23,091 nt of DNA from a virus. Location: IMG/VR virus record IMGVR_UViG_3300044608_001279, positions 1 to 23,091 of that record; one strand, 5' to 3'. Each line of letters begins with the position of its first letter. Positions within the stretch are counted from its first letter, which is position 1. Made by a program: the position numbers and the translations under genes. The notes under the pieces are model-generated. The model had not been told where the DNA came from. It searched no databases and saw only the letters and a list, made by a program, of their open reading frames with translations. Shown here in pieces: positions 1 through 7,000 of the stretch.

Positions 1-239
1 TTTTCAGGAGTCAAGCCATTTAATTGTCTAGCTTGTTTTCTTAATTCAATAAGTGTGCTCAAAACTAAATTAATCCCATCAGCCTGTCCTGCCGCATGTA
101 TTCTATCTTCTCCTTTGCAGTCTTTACTTATAGCAACCATCCAGTGTTGCTCTTGTAGCTGCTCAAGAACCTTACATATTTCTGACCAAACAAGGTTTTT
201 CCCTGAAAATCCAAAAGCGTTCTTTTGATCTTCCGTCAT
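1..239 (-). CDS. Small phage protein, cut by the window edge
   Basis: Reading leftward from the ATG at 239, the frame stays open to base 1, giving 79 codons, so the 3' end is missing. The protein begins MTEDQKNAFGFSGKNLVW and looks helical and soluble, with a middle stretch KDCKGEDRIHAAGQADGINL. The start lies one base after the portal stop (TAA-T-ATG), so the two genes are probably translationally coupled. I do not recognise the family. Its position directly after portal suggests a virion assembly accessory, which is inference only. Confidence 0.7.
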   Translation of the reverse strand, partial: MTEDQKNAFGFSGKNLVWSEICKVLEQLQEQHWMVAISKDCKGEDRIHAAGQADGINLVLSTLIELRKQARQLNGLTPE

Positions 240-240
240 A

Positions 241-2358
241 TTACTGTTGTGCCTGCTGTGCCACTGGAGTTACTCCAATCCGGCCAATCTGCGCATTTTG
301 CTGTTGCATAACAGACATCTGAAGGCTCTTAACATAGTTCTCAAAGAGCGCCCGGAAGTTCTCATCCTGTTGAAGTGCAGTCTGCGCTTTCGGGTTAGCC
401 TGCAAGACCTGTTGTGCGTATTGCAGCTTGGTCTGTGCAGCCGGGTCGTTCTCTTGGTATAGCGCCTCGTTGCCGAGCAGCATCATGCCAATGTCTGACT
501 GCACGTCCTTAAACATCTGCCTGCTGGCATCCTGAGGATTGAGGATCAAGTCTTTTGCCACCTCTGGAGCAATAGCCTGAATCATCATCTCGGTGAGCTT
601 GTTCCTGTTCAAGACTCCGCCAGTGTCAAGTTGTGCAACCTTTTGAAGAAAATCAATCTTCTGTGCAATGTAGTCCTTATCCAGATCCATCACGTCAAAC
701 TTGACCGTAAGATCAAACTCGTTATGGATCTCAGACAGGCTTTGCGGTAACTGTCCGCCAGTGATGCGCTGTATCTCAGCAGGCGACATATACTGACAGC
801 ACAGGCTGAACATCTGCCGGAAGATTGTCCGCCAAGTAAGCAGCCAAGTGTTTACCAGCATCTGCTGACTAAGCTGTGTCTTGCGTGGATCAACGCTAGG
901 ATTAACCGTGCCAAAGTAAGCTGCGTGACTGGCTTCAACGCGTTGGATCAAGTTAAACGCCACACCCGGCTCGCGAGCGGGCGGATCCATGAACGTGTAG
1001 TCTGATGGGCTTACGACAGGTAGCTGCACTCCCGGCCCAACTCGATTGATGGCACCAATCCGTTTGACGACTTTAATGGGAGGAAGAGTCGAGAAGGCAG
1101 TATGATCCCTGATGGAATCGTGTTGAGCCTTAACTTCATCCTGATCCGTGTGAGCAAGCTCAGGGACACCGCGAGTGTCAGTAATAGCGCGGCGAATGCA
1201 CTCACGACGGAACTCCACAAACGGATACTCTCCGTGCGCGTAATCGAGTCTTTCATGGATAGCATACGAGATTTGCTCCTTCCGGTGATCGACAGCTGCT
1301 TGTGGGCAGATAACAGTGTAGTAGATACACGGAGCTTTACCGTCCAAGCTCTTGGTGTAGCAGTACACCACCTCAATCATGTTCTGGTAGTTGAGCCCGT
1401 TGTATACAAGAAGCTCAGTGCTGGGCAAGATGTTCGTGTTGTACATCGTGCTGCTCTTACCAGCCATCTGCACAGCCAACTCCACCCAGTCTTTGTTCCA
1501 GCCTTCTGTGGTGATCTTCTCGCGAATCTCCACTTCAGACATCCACGTCCGTCGGAAAATTACACGGGATCGTTGCAAGTCTGCCGTCTCAGGCGGAACA
1601 AGAACTTCATCCCAAGGCTTAAGAGCAATAATCTCAGGAAGGTTTTTGCTAACGTATTCTTCATCTCTAGTCGTAGCTCCAGTTTCGGCCAATTCCTTGA
1701 CCATTCGTTTTGCGTCAGTGGCTGTTAAATCTGGGATAGTTGCCTCAAGAATAGCCGCAGCTTCATCAGACTGCTGCATAATTAAGTCCGGCAACTGCAT
1801 GAGCGTTGGACTTTGCGACTGTTGCGCCAAAGCCATGATCTCATTCATCGTCACTGGCTGCTCACGCTTGCTGATGTTCTGTCTCCAGCCTACAAAGAAG
1901 GCAGACCAGCCGTATTGAAAGGCATACTGAGCACCAAGCTCAGCTTCACGTCGAAGCTCTAGCGGCATCTTGCTGTCGCGAATCCAATGAAGCAACGTAG
2001 TAGCAATGCCACTAATCGTCATGTCGTTCATGTCGATGCCACTCGTGCGAATGGTTGCACGCTCAAAGGCAGTTACCATTAACGCAGACAACTCGTTACA
2101 GGTAGAGTCAATTAATCGGTTGCGAACGTCGCTGGCTCCTTCAAACGGCCAAGCAGGATCACCTTCGTTACGCAAATTACTATGCTTTTTCCCGTCATCA
2201 CTTTGCCCGGCCCAGCGAGCAAAACGCACATCATCAAACTTCGTCGTCAGGTTACCCTGCGTCGAGTTAATCATTGCGCGGTTGTACTCACTCAACAGAT
2301 CCCCAACGTCAGGGATGGCTGTCGCAATAGCTAAAGGATCTGAAGAAGCTGAATACAT
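241..2358 (-). CDS. Portal protein
   Basis: The product is about 705 residues and probably forms the dodecameric portal ring at the capsid vertex through which DNA is packed and ejected. Near residues 70-85 it has WPFEGASDVRNRLID, a motif typical of the N-terminal wing of large portal proteins. The C-terminus is helical and very Gln/Ala-rich, like the crown or barrel helices of P22-type portals, and the length is in that class. It follows the large terminase by 14 bases, the usual order. I chose the ATG at 2358; an in-frame TTG two codons upstream (2364) is possible. No good Shine-Dalgarno precedes either start. The call rests on motif, size and position rather than alignment. Confidence 0.8.
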   Translation of the reverse strand: MYSASSDPLAIATAIPDVGDLLSEYNRAMINSTQGNLTTKFDDVRFARWAGQSDDGKKHSNLRNEGDPAWPFEGASDVRNRLIDSTCNELSALMVTAFERATIRTSGIDMNDMTISGIATTLLHWIRDSKMPLELRREAELGAQYAFQYGWSAFFVGWRQNISKREQPVTMNEIMALAQQSQSPTLMQLPDLIMQQSDEAAAILEATIPDLTATDAKRMVKELAETGATTRDEEYVSKNLPEIIALKPWDEVLVPPETADLQRSRVIFRRTWMSEVEIREKITTEGWNKDWVELAVQMAGKSSTMYNTNILPSTELLVYNGLNYQNMIEVVYCYTKSLDGKAPCIYYTVICPQAAVDHRKEQISYAIHERLDYAHGEYPFVEFRRECIRRAITDTRGVPELAHTDQDEVKAQHDSIRDHTAFSTLPPIKVVKRIGAINRVGPGVQLPVVSPSDYTFMDPPAREPGVAFNLIQRVEASHAAYFGTVNPSVDPRKTQLSQQMLVNTWLLTWRTIFRQMFSLCCQYMSPAEIQRITGGQLPQSLSEIHNEFDLTVKFDVMDLDKDYIAQKIDFLQKVAQLDTGGVLNRNKLTEMMIQAIAPEVAKDLILNPQDASRQMFKDVQSDIGMMLLGNEALYQENDPAAQTKLQYAQQVLQANPKAQTALQQDENFRALFENYVKSLQMSVMQQQNAQIGRIGVTPVAQQAQQ

Positions 2359-2372
2359 AGACAATTAAACTT

Positions 2373-4091
2373 TTAATAGGAACCGCATTTAGCCATTTGC
2401 TTCATCTGCTTTTCCCATTGTTCGCCTCCAAAATATTGTGGCTGCATTACCACCATATACCCTAAGGCGTCAATTGGATCTTTACTAGCACCTTTTTGTC
2501 CATCTTGTCCAGTCCATTCCTTTAAGCTGTATATTAAGTTCTGGCAAGACTCGTGAACCATTAGTTTTGGATGATTTACACCTTTTACCATTGGATTTTC
2601 TACATTCCATGACAAAAGATCATTGATAATCATCACACGCTCCTCAATTGGCATGGCAGCCGCCGGAGTAAACATAAGCGGATTATCAGTCTGATAAAGT
2701 AAGTCCAACACTGTAATACCGCCGTCCTTGGTGATCGTCTCCGTTCCAGCCGTCCTTGGGTCAATCCAACGGTCCACGATCATCTCACGCTTGTCTCCAG
2801 CCGTCTCCAGGCTCCAGATCAAGTCAGTATACTCGTTCACACCCCTTCCTGCTCCGGCCTTCTGTGCCGGGCCAGCTCGACCATCCGCCTTGTCACTTGG
2901 AAGCGCCCATTCCCCGTAGCTTTGATCCGGCCATTCCCGATAGATCCATAGTATACCGTACTTATCTACTCTACCCCAAAGCATGAACCAGTTCCGCGCC
3001 CCTGCCGGATCTACCGCCATATAGTTGCTTCCATCAGGGATAACCTCTTCAGCGTCTCCCTTCCACAGGTTATGGTCACCAAACATGGGAAACTCGCTTC
3101 CAGCGGTCTGGTCAGCCCAACCATAAGCGCGGATCTTAATATCATGGCTGGAGCGCCCCGAAAGCTCCTGCTTCATGCGCTCCCAGTTGTTGTACGGGTT
3201 AAGTTCCGTATGATACCAAATACAAGCGTGCCTGCCATACAAGTTCTCCGCTTGATAGGGCATCTCGCCTTTCGGAACCGTCAAAACGTTGTTATTGGGT
3301 AATAATGGAGATTTGCGGGTAGCCGTCACCTTGGTGCTGTTGATGTACTCTTTCACGACCTGGGTGTACCCTTGCACCGGCGTAAAAGTGACAATCAGCT
3401 TCCCGGACCGAGTCACCAGACGGTAGCGCAGGGTATCGAGCCAGTTCTGCGGCACAAGTTCGTCGCACCAGACGTAGTCCACCTCACCACCTTCAACCAC
3501 CTTAATGTCCTGGGCATAGTTAAGGAACCAGATCTGGTTACCCATGTACACCGCCGTATTGTCGCTGAACCCGTTCTTCTGGCTAAAACTAATTTGCGTA
3601 TGATTAGTACGTTTAATATTTCGTATCTCAGGCGGCAGGTACTTATAGAAGACGTTCTGCTGGGCGGACACACTGGTCATGTGAGTAGTGTGCAGGCACC
3701 AGATGCGGATGTTCCGTTTCCCGTGACGTTCCTTAATCCAGCCGGGTGTATGGCCGTTGAGGTCAGTGCCAATGAAAGCTTCAGCCATGCGTTTTGCTGC
3801 GTACTCAGTTTTGCCACTACGGTTCCCCCCAAGGACGACTAGCTCATTATAGCGGTCTAGCAGCTTATCTGCATCGGGCCAGTGCGGCAGCTCGTGCCCA
3901 TAGCGCATAGGATCGTTCTGCTCGGCCTTAATCTTGTTCTCCCGCATCAAGAACAGATCAAGCACCTTCTCCGGGCCAATGTTCTCAATCATCTCTAGCC
4001 GCTGCCGCTTGTTCGGTGCCGGGAGCGTTGGATGTTCCTCCAGCTTGTAGGTTAAAACTTTCTCGATAATTTCTTGATTTTCTTCATTCAT
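2373..4091 (-). CDS. terL: Terminase large subunit (ATPase-nuclease)
   Basis: This is the 572-residue packaging motor that translocates DNA through the portal and cuts the concatemer. Walker A is GGNRSGKT at residues 88-95. Walker B is VDYVWCDE at 204-211, with the catalytic Glu at 211. A coupling motif TFTPVQG follows at 235-241. The C-terminal RNase H-like nuclease shows acidic clusters at AVDPAG (D361), IVDRWIDP (D440, D444) and KDPIDALGY (D538, D541). All key motor and nuclease residues are present and the length is normal. It sits directly upstream of portal. The gene before it is 484 bases away across a structured spacer, so it may have its own promoter or processed leader. No small terminase is adjacent; the best candidate is at 9066-9647. 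Confidence 0.95.
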   Translation of the reverse strand: MNEENQEIIEKVLTYKLEEHPTLPAPNKRQRLEMIENIGPEKVLDLFLMRENKIKAEQNDPMRYGHELPHWPDADKLLDRYNELVVLGGNRSGKTEYAAKRMAEAFIGTDLNGHTPGWIKERHGKRNIRIWCLHTTHMTSVSAQQNVFYKYLPPEIRNIKRTNHTQISFSQKNGFSDNTAVYMGNQIWFLNYAQDIKVVEGGEVDYVWCDELVPQNWLDTLRYRLVTRSGKLIVTFTPVQGYTQVVKEYINSTKVTATRKSPLLPNNNVLTVPKGEMPYQAENLYGRHACIWYHTELNPYNNWERMKQELSGRSSHDIKIRAYGWADQTAGSEFPMFGDHNLWKGDAEEVIPDGSNYMAVDPAGARNWFMLWGRVDKYGILWIYREWPDQSYGEWALPSDKADGRAGPAQKAGAGRGVNEYTDLIWSLETAGDKREMIVDRWIDPRTAGTETITKDGGITVLDLLYQTDNPLMFTPAAAMPIEERVMIINDLLSWNVENPMVKGVNHPKLMVHESCQNLIYSLKEWTGQDGQKGASKDPIDALGYMVVMQPQYFGGEQWEKQMKQMAKCGSY

Positions 4092-4375
4092 ACAGTTGAC
4101 TTTCCCTGAAGATGCTCTAAATTCCTTGTGTCGTCAAATAGGCGACCGTGTACCCTCTGCACCACCTGAAACATCGGACGCACAGGCGATTAAATGGTTC
4201 CAACTATCGCCCCTTGAGTTGGATTAAACATCTGCTTCGGCCTCAAAGTTGCAGAGTACTGACAGTCACGCCTACGAGAATGGCAAGAGTTTCCCGAACG
4301 GGTAGCCATCACTCACGACTGTAATTGCGAAACGAAACGACGACACTTATACGGATCGTTGATCTCCTTTTTGTA

Positions 4376-4422
4376 TAGTACTCCCCCAAGATAGGCAGTA
4401 ATGCTGAGTCTTGGGGGTACTA
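4376..4422. other. Long hairpin in terL leader
   Basis: TAGTA-CT-CCCCCAAG (4376-4390) pairs with CTTGGGGGTACTA (4410-4422): 13 base pairs with a 2-base bulge and a 19-base loop. No T-run follows on either strand, so it is not a standard intrinsic terminator. It may be an RNA processing or regulatory element, or a protein-binding site. Confidence 0.6.
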
Positions 4423-4495
4423 TGCTCACTCGCAACTCTCCTTGCCGGATTGTTTATCTCCTCCGGTGAGCAGCGTTAGCTGCGAGAGTGAGCAT
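4422..4495. other. Branched inverted repeat in terL leader
   Basis: An outer stem pairs ATGCTCACTCGCA (4422-4434) with TGCGAGAGTGAGCAT (4481-4495): 13 pairs with a 2-base bulge. Inside it lie CCGGA/TCCGG (4445-4449 with 4462-4466) and CAGC-GTTA-GCTG (4471-4482); the latter competes with the outer stem. On the minus strand the inner CCGGA stem covers a GGAGGAG motif. It abuts the preceding hairpin at base 4422. A third perfect stem, GTAAGA-CAA-TCTTAC, follows at 4536-4550. Confidence 0.55.
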
Positions 4496-4575
4496 CTGGG
4501 CGAAGCCTAGTGCGAACGGCAACGCGAAGCTAGAAGTAAGACAATCTTACTAGCGAGTAAAAAGTAAGCTCTAGC

Positions 4576-4779
4576 TTAAGAACAGATAATCCAAAGTATA
4601 GCCAACTCAAACGTGTTAAGCTGCATCTCTTGCGCGTTCACCAGGCTTAAGCCCCACTTAAGCGCGATATGCAGCACATAACCTGCGCTTAATGCGAATA
4701 TAAGCGACTTAAACTTACTCTTAAGCCGATCAAGCGTGTCATATACCGCCAACTTGTCTTTGAGCGTCACTTTATGCAT
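4576..4779 (-). CDS. Small membrane protein, possible holin
   Basis: The protein has 67 residues. A charged N-terminus (MHKVTLKDKLAVYDTLDRLKSK) is followed by one hydrophobic helix around residues 28-47 and a second hydrophobic stretch at the very C-terminus (FELAILWIICS). The size and layout fit a small phage holin or another inner-membrane protein, but no endolysin is nearby to support lysis. It overlaps the upstream 128-residue gene by 13 bases, so the two are likely co-translated. The coding DNA is unusually dense in TTAAGC/GCTTAA hexamers, encoding Leu-Lys and Leu-Ser pairs. The function is not established. Confidence 0.6.
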   Translation of the reverse strand: MHKVTLKDKLAVYDTLDRLKSKFKSLIFALSAGYVLHIALKWGLSLVNAQEMQLNTFELAILWIICS

Positions 4780-5153
4780 ATGGTCTTGTTCTTAACCCGG
4801 ATCTTCTGACCTTTACGAAAGTTAAAGCCCCTAGCACCCACAAACACTTTGTCAGCCATATCAGTCTTAACCCAGCGACTGTTCGGATATAACATGACAA
4901 TCGTCTGTTCCGTAACCGCATCACTTGCCAACAACTGCTGCGGCTCAGGTTGCGCCTCCTCCACGATAGCCGGCTCCTGCTCGGTCACATCACAAGCCAG
5001 CGTGCCATCCAACAGGTCACTGCGATAAATACGACGGATACCGCGAAACGCCTTGCGCTCGATATAGTCCACGTCCTGCTTGTACGACATAGGCCGATAC
5101 GCCGGGCCTAAGTGCTGCTTAACCGTCTTCTCGCTGAGTGTGTACTTGGTCAT
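4767..5153 (-). CDS. Hypothetical protein, first gene of leftward terL arm
   Basis: The protein has 128 residues. The N-terminal part is basic (MTKYTLSEKTVKQHLGPAYR...). A central acidic, Pro/Glu/Gln-rich linker lies near residues 56-75, and a C-terminal basic segment ends FNFRKGQKIRVKNKTICIK, which could be a small beta-rich nucleic-acid-binding fold. I do not recognise the family. It is the most upstream gene of the leftward arm, and its start borders a cluster of GTGTAGC repeats that could be its control region. No Shine-Dalgarno is visible. A TACTAT sequence overlaps the ATG, so a near-leaderless transcript is conceivable. Confidence 0.6.
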   Translation of the reverse strand: MTKYTLSEKTVKQHLGPAYRPMSYKQDVDYIERKAFRGIRRIYRSDLLDGTLACDVTEQEPAIVEEAQPEPQQLLASDAVTEQTIVMLYPNSRWVKTDMADKVFVGARGFNFRKGQKIRVKNKTICIK

Positions 5154-5165
5154 AGTACAAGCGAC

Positions 5166-5212
5166 GCTACACTAGCACGGTGTAGCATGCAAGGTGAGTG
5201 TAGCGTGCAGGG
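5166..5212. repeat. GTGTAGC repeat cluster (candidate operator)
   Basis: GCTACAC (5166-5172) and GTGTAGC (5180-5186) form a perfect inverted repeat with a 7-base spacer. GTGTAGCATGCAAGG (5180-5194) is repeated directly as GTGTAGCGTGCAGGG (5198-5212), 13 of 15 identical. So three copies of GTGTAGC, one inverted, sit 13-60 bases upstream of the start at 5153. This is a typical layout for a regulator or initiator binding site; the protein is unknown. Confidence 0.55.
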
Positions 5213-5589
5213 TAAGCGCGAAAGGGGGCCAGTTGGCGAAAAAAAGTCTGAGGGGGGCTATGCGTCGCCGTCGTCGCCGGTCGAGCCTGGTCGACCCCCG
5301 CCCCCCCTGTCGTTGGTTTTCACGCGTCAAAATGCATTCCTACAGAGTAAAACTCCACTCTATTTGACTTGTCTTGTATTGTGTTATGGCCAACCTACTG
5401 AAGCGCAACAGCTTGCAAGGGCTGGTCAAACGGCAGGTGTAGGGATGGTGCGTTTGATGCTCGGCGGACCACGAGTGACGGGCTGGAACGGGCTGCCAAG
5501 TGCGAGCTGCGGGGCTGCCGTGAGCGCGCGCGGTCGTTGCTTGTGGCGTGGGGGCTGTAACGCATTTACTTCGTGTACGAACTATTTCC

Positions 5590-5735
5590 CCCACACACGC
5601 ACGCCCGCTCTCTCGCCGCACGCCCGCACTCGCCCGCACTCCGCAGCACGTCCCACAGTCACGCCTCTCGTGCACTCACCGAGCCGCACTCACTCGCACG
5701 CACGCACTCACCAGGCACGCACGCACTACGCACTT
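5590..5735. repeat. CGCAC-rich low-complexity tract
   Basis: The plus strand is strongly C/A-rich, with irregular copies of CGCACGC, CGCACTC and CGCCCGCAC. Short runs of CGCACGCACGCAC also occur in the other rightward spacer at 8267-8281. It shows marked strand asymmetry. It could be a replication or packaging landmark, or simply simple-sequence drift. Confidence 0.6.
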
Positions 5736-5798
5736 TTCTTTGCCTATCGTCACTTTTTTGTTGCTTACTTGTGCAAAGCGCCGTATTTTTGCCCTCGT

Positions 5799-5993
5799 AT
5801 GAATAACACATCACTAATCGACTCCCTAAACGCAGAGCTGCAATCCGCACAAGCTGAATTGCTTGCACTCCGCACAGCGGGCACGCTTGGCATGCCAATC
5901 ACAGAGGCTTATCTGCGTATCTTAAACGCAACAAATGCTTTAATGGCCTACAGAGTCGCCGTATTAGAGCGCGCTTGTGTCACGCTGGCCTAA
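5799..5993 (+). CDS. Small helical protein
   Basis: The protein has 64 residues, MNNTSLIDSLNAELQSAQ..., and is almost entirely helical and Ala/Leu-rich. The N-terminal half (residues 5-27) has a heptad-like pattern suggesting a short coiled coil. I chose the ATG at 5799; the frame is open much further upstream, but that extension is low-complexity sequence in the spacer. It is the first rightward gene after the divergence region. No Shine-Dalgarno precedes it. The family is not recognised. Confidence 0.6.
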   Translation: MNNTSLIDSLNAELQSAQAELLALRTAGTLGMPITEAYLRILNATNALMAYRVAVLERACVTLA

Positions 5994-6013
5994 CCTCAAC
6001 CAACCCAACTTTT

Positions 6014-6145
6014 ATGCCCATCGAATCCATGAACACACTAGAACACATCGCTTATGTCCGTCTCTCCCTTCAGCTTATGGCTGCAGGCTGCTTGCTGATC
6101 ACCGCAACCCTGTGGTTGTCAGCGCTTAAAGACGCTCGCAAGTAA
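6014..6145 (+). CDS. Single-span membrane microprotein
   Basis: The protein has 43 residues. An N-terminal MPIESMNTLEHIAYVRLS is followed by one hydrophobic helix (about residues 19-38, ending ATLWLSAL) and a basic tail KDARK. By the positive-inside rule the C-terminus would be cytoplasmic. An internal ATG at 6029 could be the real start. It lies between two genes in the same orientation and fills an otherwise empty gap. The function is unknown; small membrane proteins in phage accessory blocks can be lysis or host-interaction factors. Confidence 0.5.
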   Translation: MPIESMNTLEHIAYVRLSLQLMAAGCLLITATLWLSALKDARK

Positions 6146-6158
6146 AACTCAGCAACCT

Positions 6159-6176
6159 AACACACTACAAACAAAA
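6159..6176 (+). repeat. 18-base leader repeat, copy 1 (before ArdA)
   Basis: AACACACTACAAACAAAA is found here and identically at 6699-6716 and 6980-6997, each time exactly three bases before an ATG. No Shine-Dalgarno lies between the repeat and the start. Confidence 0.85.
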
Positions 6177-6179
6177 CAT

Positions 6180-6689
6180 ATGACAACCACAACAGAACCC
6201 AGAATATACGTTGGAACTTACGCCAAGTACGCAAGCGGCTCAATCAAGGGAGCTTGGATCGATCTTGATGGGCATGACGCTGATTCATTCCGCGAAGCAT
6301 GCTTGGAACTACATGCAGATGAGCAAGATCCTGAGCTGATGTTTCAAGACTTTGAAGGCTTTCCCAAAAGCTTTTACTCTGAATCCTCTGTGCCGCAGAT
6401 GCTTTGGGACTGGATTGCGTGCACTGAGCGAGAGCGCGATCTTTGGGAGGCTTACGCGGAGGCTGTAGGCTATCCGATAGAGGAAACTACGCTTGACCAA
6501 GCTCAAGAGGCTTTCGCTGGCGAATATGACGACGTTGAACATTTTTGCGAGGAACACTGTGAGGAAACCGAATGCCTCTCGGGAATCCCTGATTTCCTAC
6601 GCGACTGCATAGACTGGCGCGCCGTGTGGCAGTCCGCGCTGCGATATGACTACTGCGAACACAACGGAATGTTTTTTCGTAACAACTAA
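6180..6689 (+). CDS. ardA: ArdA-family anti-restriction protein
   Basis: The protein has 169 residues, the normal ArdA length. ArdA proteins mimic bent B-form DNA and block type I restriction-modification enzymes soon after DNA entry. The N-terminal signature RIYVGTYAKYASGSIKGAW (residues 8-26) and the DPELMFQDFEGFP segment (50-62) match the family. QEAFAGEYDDVEHF (about 108-121) corresponds to the region known as the antirestriction motif. The protein is rich in Asp/Glu, as expected for a DNA mimic. It is carried with its own leader repeat and lies in the rightward accessory block, consistent with early expression. The identification is strong by motif; activity is inferred from the family. 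Confidence 0.92.
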   Translation: MTTTTEPRIYVGTYAKYASGSIKGAWIDLDGHDADSFREACLELHADEQDPELMFQDFEGFPKSFYSESSVPQMLWDWIACTERERDLWEAYAEAVGYPIEETTLDQAQEAFAGEYDDVEHFCEEHCEETECLSGIPDFLRDCIDWRAVWQSALRYDYCEHNGMFFRNN

Positions 6690-6698
6690 CAAGCATCA

Positions 6699-6716
6699 AA
6701 CACACTACAAACAAAA
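6699..6716 (+). repeat. 18-base leader repeat, copy 2
   Basis: Identical to 6159-6176 and at the same 3-base distance from the next ATG (6720). Copies 2 and 3 also share two further bases upstream (CA). Confidence 0.85.
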
Positions 6717-6719
6717 CAC

Positions 6720-6917
6720 ATGAAAACTAAAGCAGAACAAGAATTTTTAAAAGAACTTAAGGCGTTGCTTCAAAAGTATAATGTTTCTATACAGGCTGGT
6801 ATAGAGTCTGACCCTCAAGGGATATACGGTGAGCATATGGCAATATTTGACTCTGGAGAAAACCCTGTTTACAGAGTCGAAGGATGGTCTTTATGTCAAT
6901 CAGACATTTGGGCCTAG
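6720..6917 (+). CDS. Small hypothetical phage protein
   Basis: The protein has 65 residues. A charged N-terminal helix (KAEQEFLKELKALLQKY) is followed by a probable beta-rich part (NVSIQAGI...GIYGEHMAIF...VYRVEGW). It resembles in outline the many small phage proteins with an LLKKYN helix and a two- or three-stranded sheet, for which no function is known to me. It lies directly after ArdA and has the same leader. The stop codon is inside the first of three small hairpins. Confidence 0.65.
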   Translation: MKTKAEQEFLKELKALLQKYNVSIQAGIESDPQGIYGEHMAIFDSGENPVYRVEGWSLCQSDIWA

Positions 6918-6974
6918 CAATCTAGGTTCCCACACTGCGTCTCTGCGGGGACGTAGTAGGGAGCAAAGTGCTCC
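6913..6974 (+). other. Three consecutive hairpins in a short spacer
   Basis: First stem: CCTAG-CAAT-CTAGG (6913-6926), overlapping the preceding stop codon. Second: CTGCGTC (6935-6941) with GACGTAG (6950-6956), extended by TTCCC/GGGAG (6927-6931 with 6959-6963). Third: GGAGCA-AAG-TGCTCC (6960-6974), competing at its base with the second. No T-run follows, so this is not a standard terminator. It could stabilise or process the mRNA between two genes. Confidence 0.6.
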
Positions 6975-6979
6975 ACACA

Positions 6980-6997
6980 AACACACTACAAACAAAA
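6980..6997 (+). repeat. 18-base leader repeat, copy 3 (before GP88-like gene)
   Basis: Third identical copy of AACACACTACAAACAAAA, again three bases before an ATG (7001). It sets the start of the GP88-like gene: the upstream in-frame ATG at 6968 would place the repeat inside the coding region. A degenerate relative (CCAACTAAACAAACAC) precedes the next gene at 7626. Confidence 0.85.
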
Positions 6998-7000
6998 TAT

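Larger units (their letters stand above)
4092..4575. other. Structured spacer upstream of terL
   Basis: These 484 bases hold no convincing gene but several strong inverted repeats at 4376-4580 (listed separately). On the minus strand, the sense strand for terL, two purine-rich Shine-Dalgarno-like stretches (GGAGGAGAT and AAGGAGAG) occur without a normal ATG behind them. One is followed eight bases later by a GTG opening a 38-codon frame (4429 to 4313) that runs through the first hairpin. I regard that frame as possible but unproven. The half nearest terL (4092-4370) shows no clear structure. No tRNA was seen. Confidence 0.6.
5154..5798. other. Divergent gene-free region (possible control region or origin)
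   Basis: These 645 bases separate the leftward terL arm from the rightward small-gene block. The left part has GTGTAGC direct and inverted repeats, then G-runs, a GTCGCC-rich patch and a run of seven C. The middle (5335-5560) has no clear structure; a TTGACT at 5364-5369 lacks a convincing -10 at normal spacing. The right part (about 5590-5735) is low-complexity CGCACGCAC/CTCGC sequence almost free of A/T pairs, followed by a T-rich stretch. Open frames through it have low-complexity, histidine/arginine/threonine-rich translations and look spurious. A bidirectional promoter and/or replication origin is a reasonable guess, not shown. Confidence 0.6.

Noticed and set aside
1102-1918. Rightward frames opposite portal
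   Set aside because: They lie antisense to a well-supported gene and have no recognisable domain or start signal.
4092-4575. tRNA or tmRNA in the terL leader
   Set aside because: No T-loop (TTCGAATC-type) sequence or cloverleaf spacing could be found with the hairpins.
5364-5389. Sigma70 promoter at TTGACT
   Set aside because: The possible -10 boxes lie 7 or 14 bases away, not 16-18, so the match is not convincing.
5112-5798. Long rightward frame running into the 64-residue gene
   Set aside because: Its translation before residue 230 is low-complexity sequence from the repeat-rich spacer; only the part from the ATG at 5799 looks like a protein.
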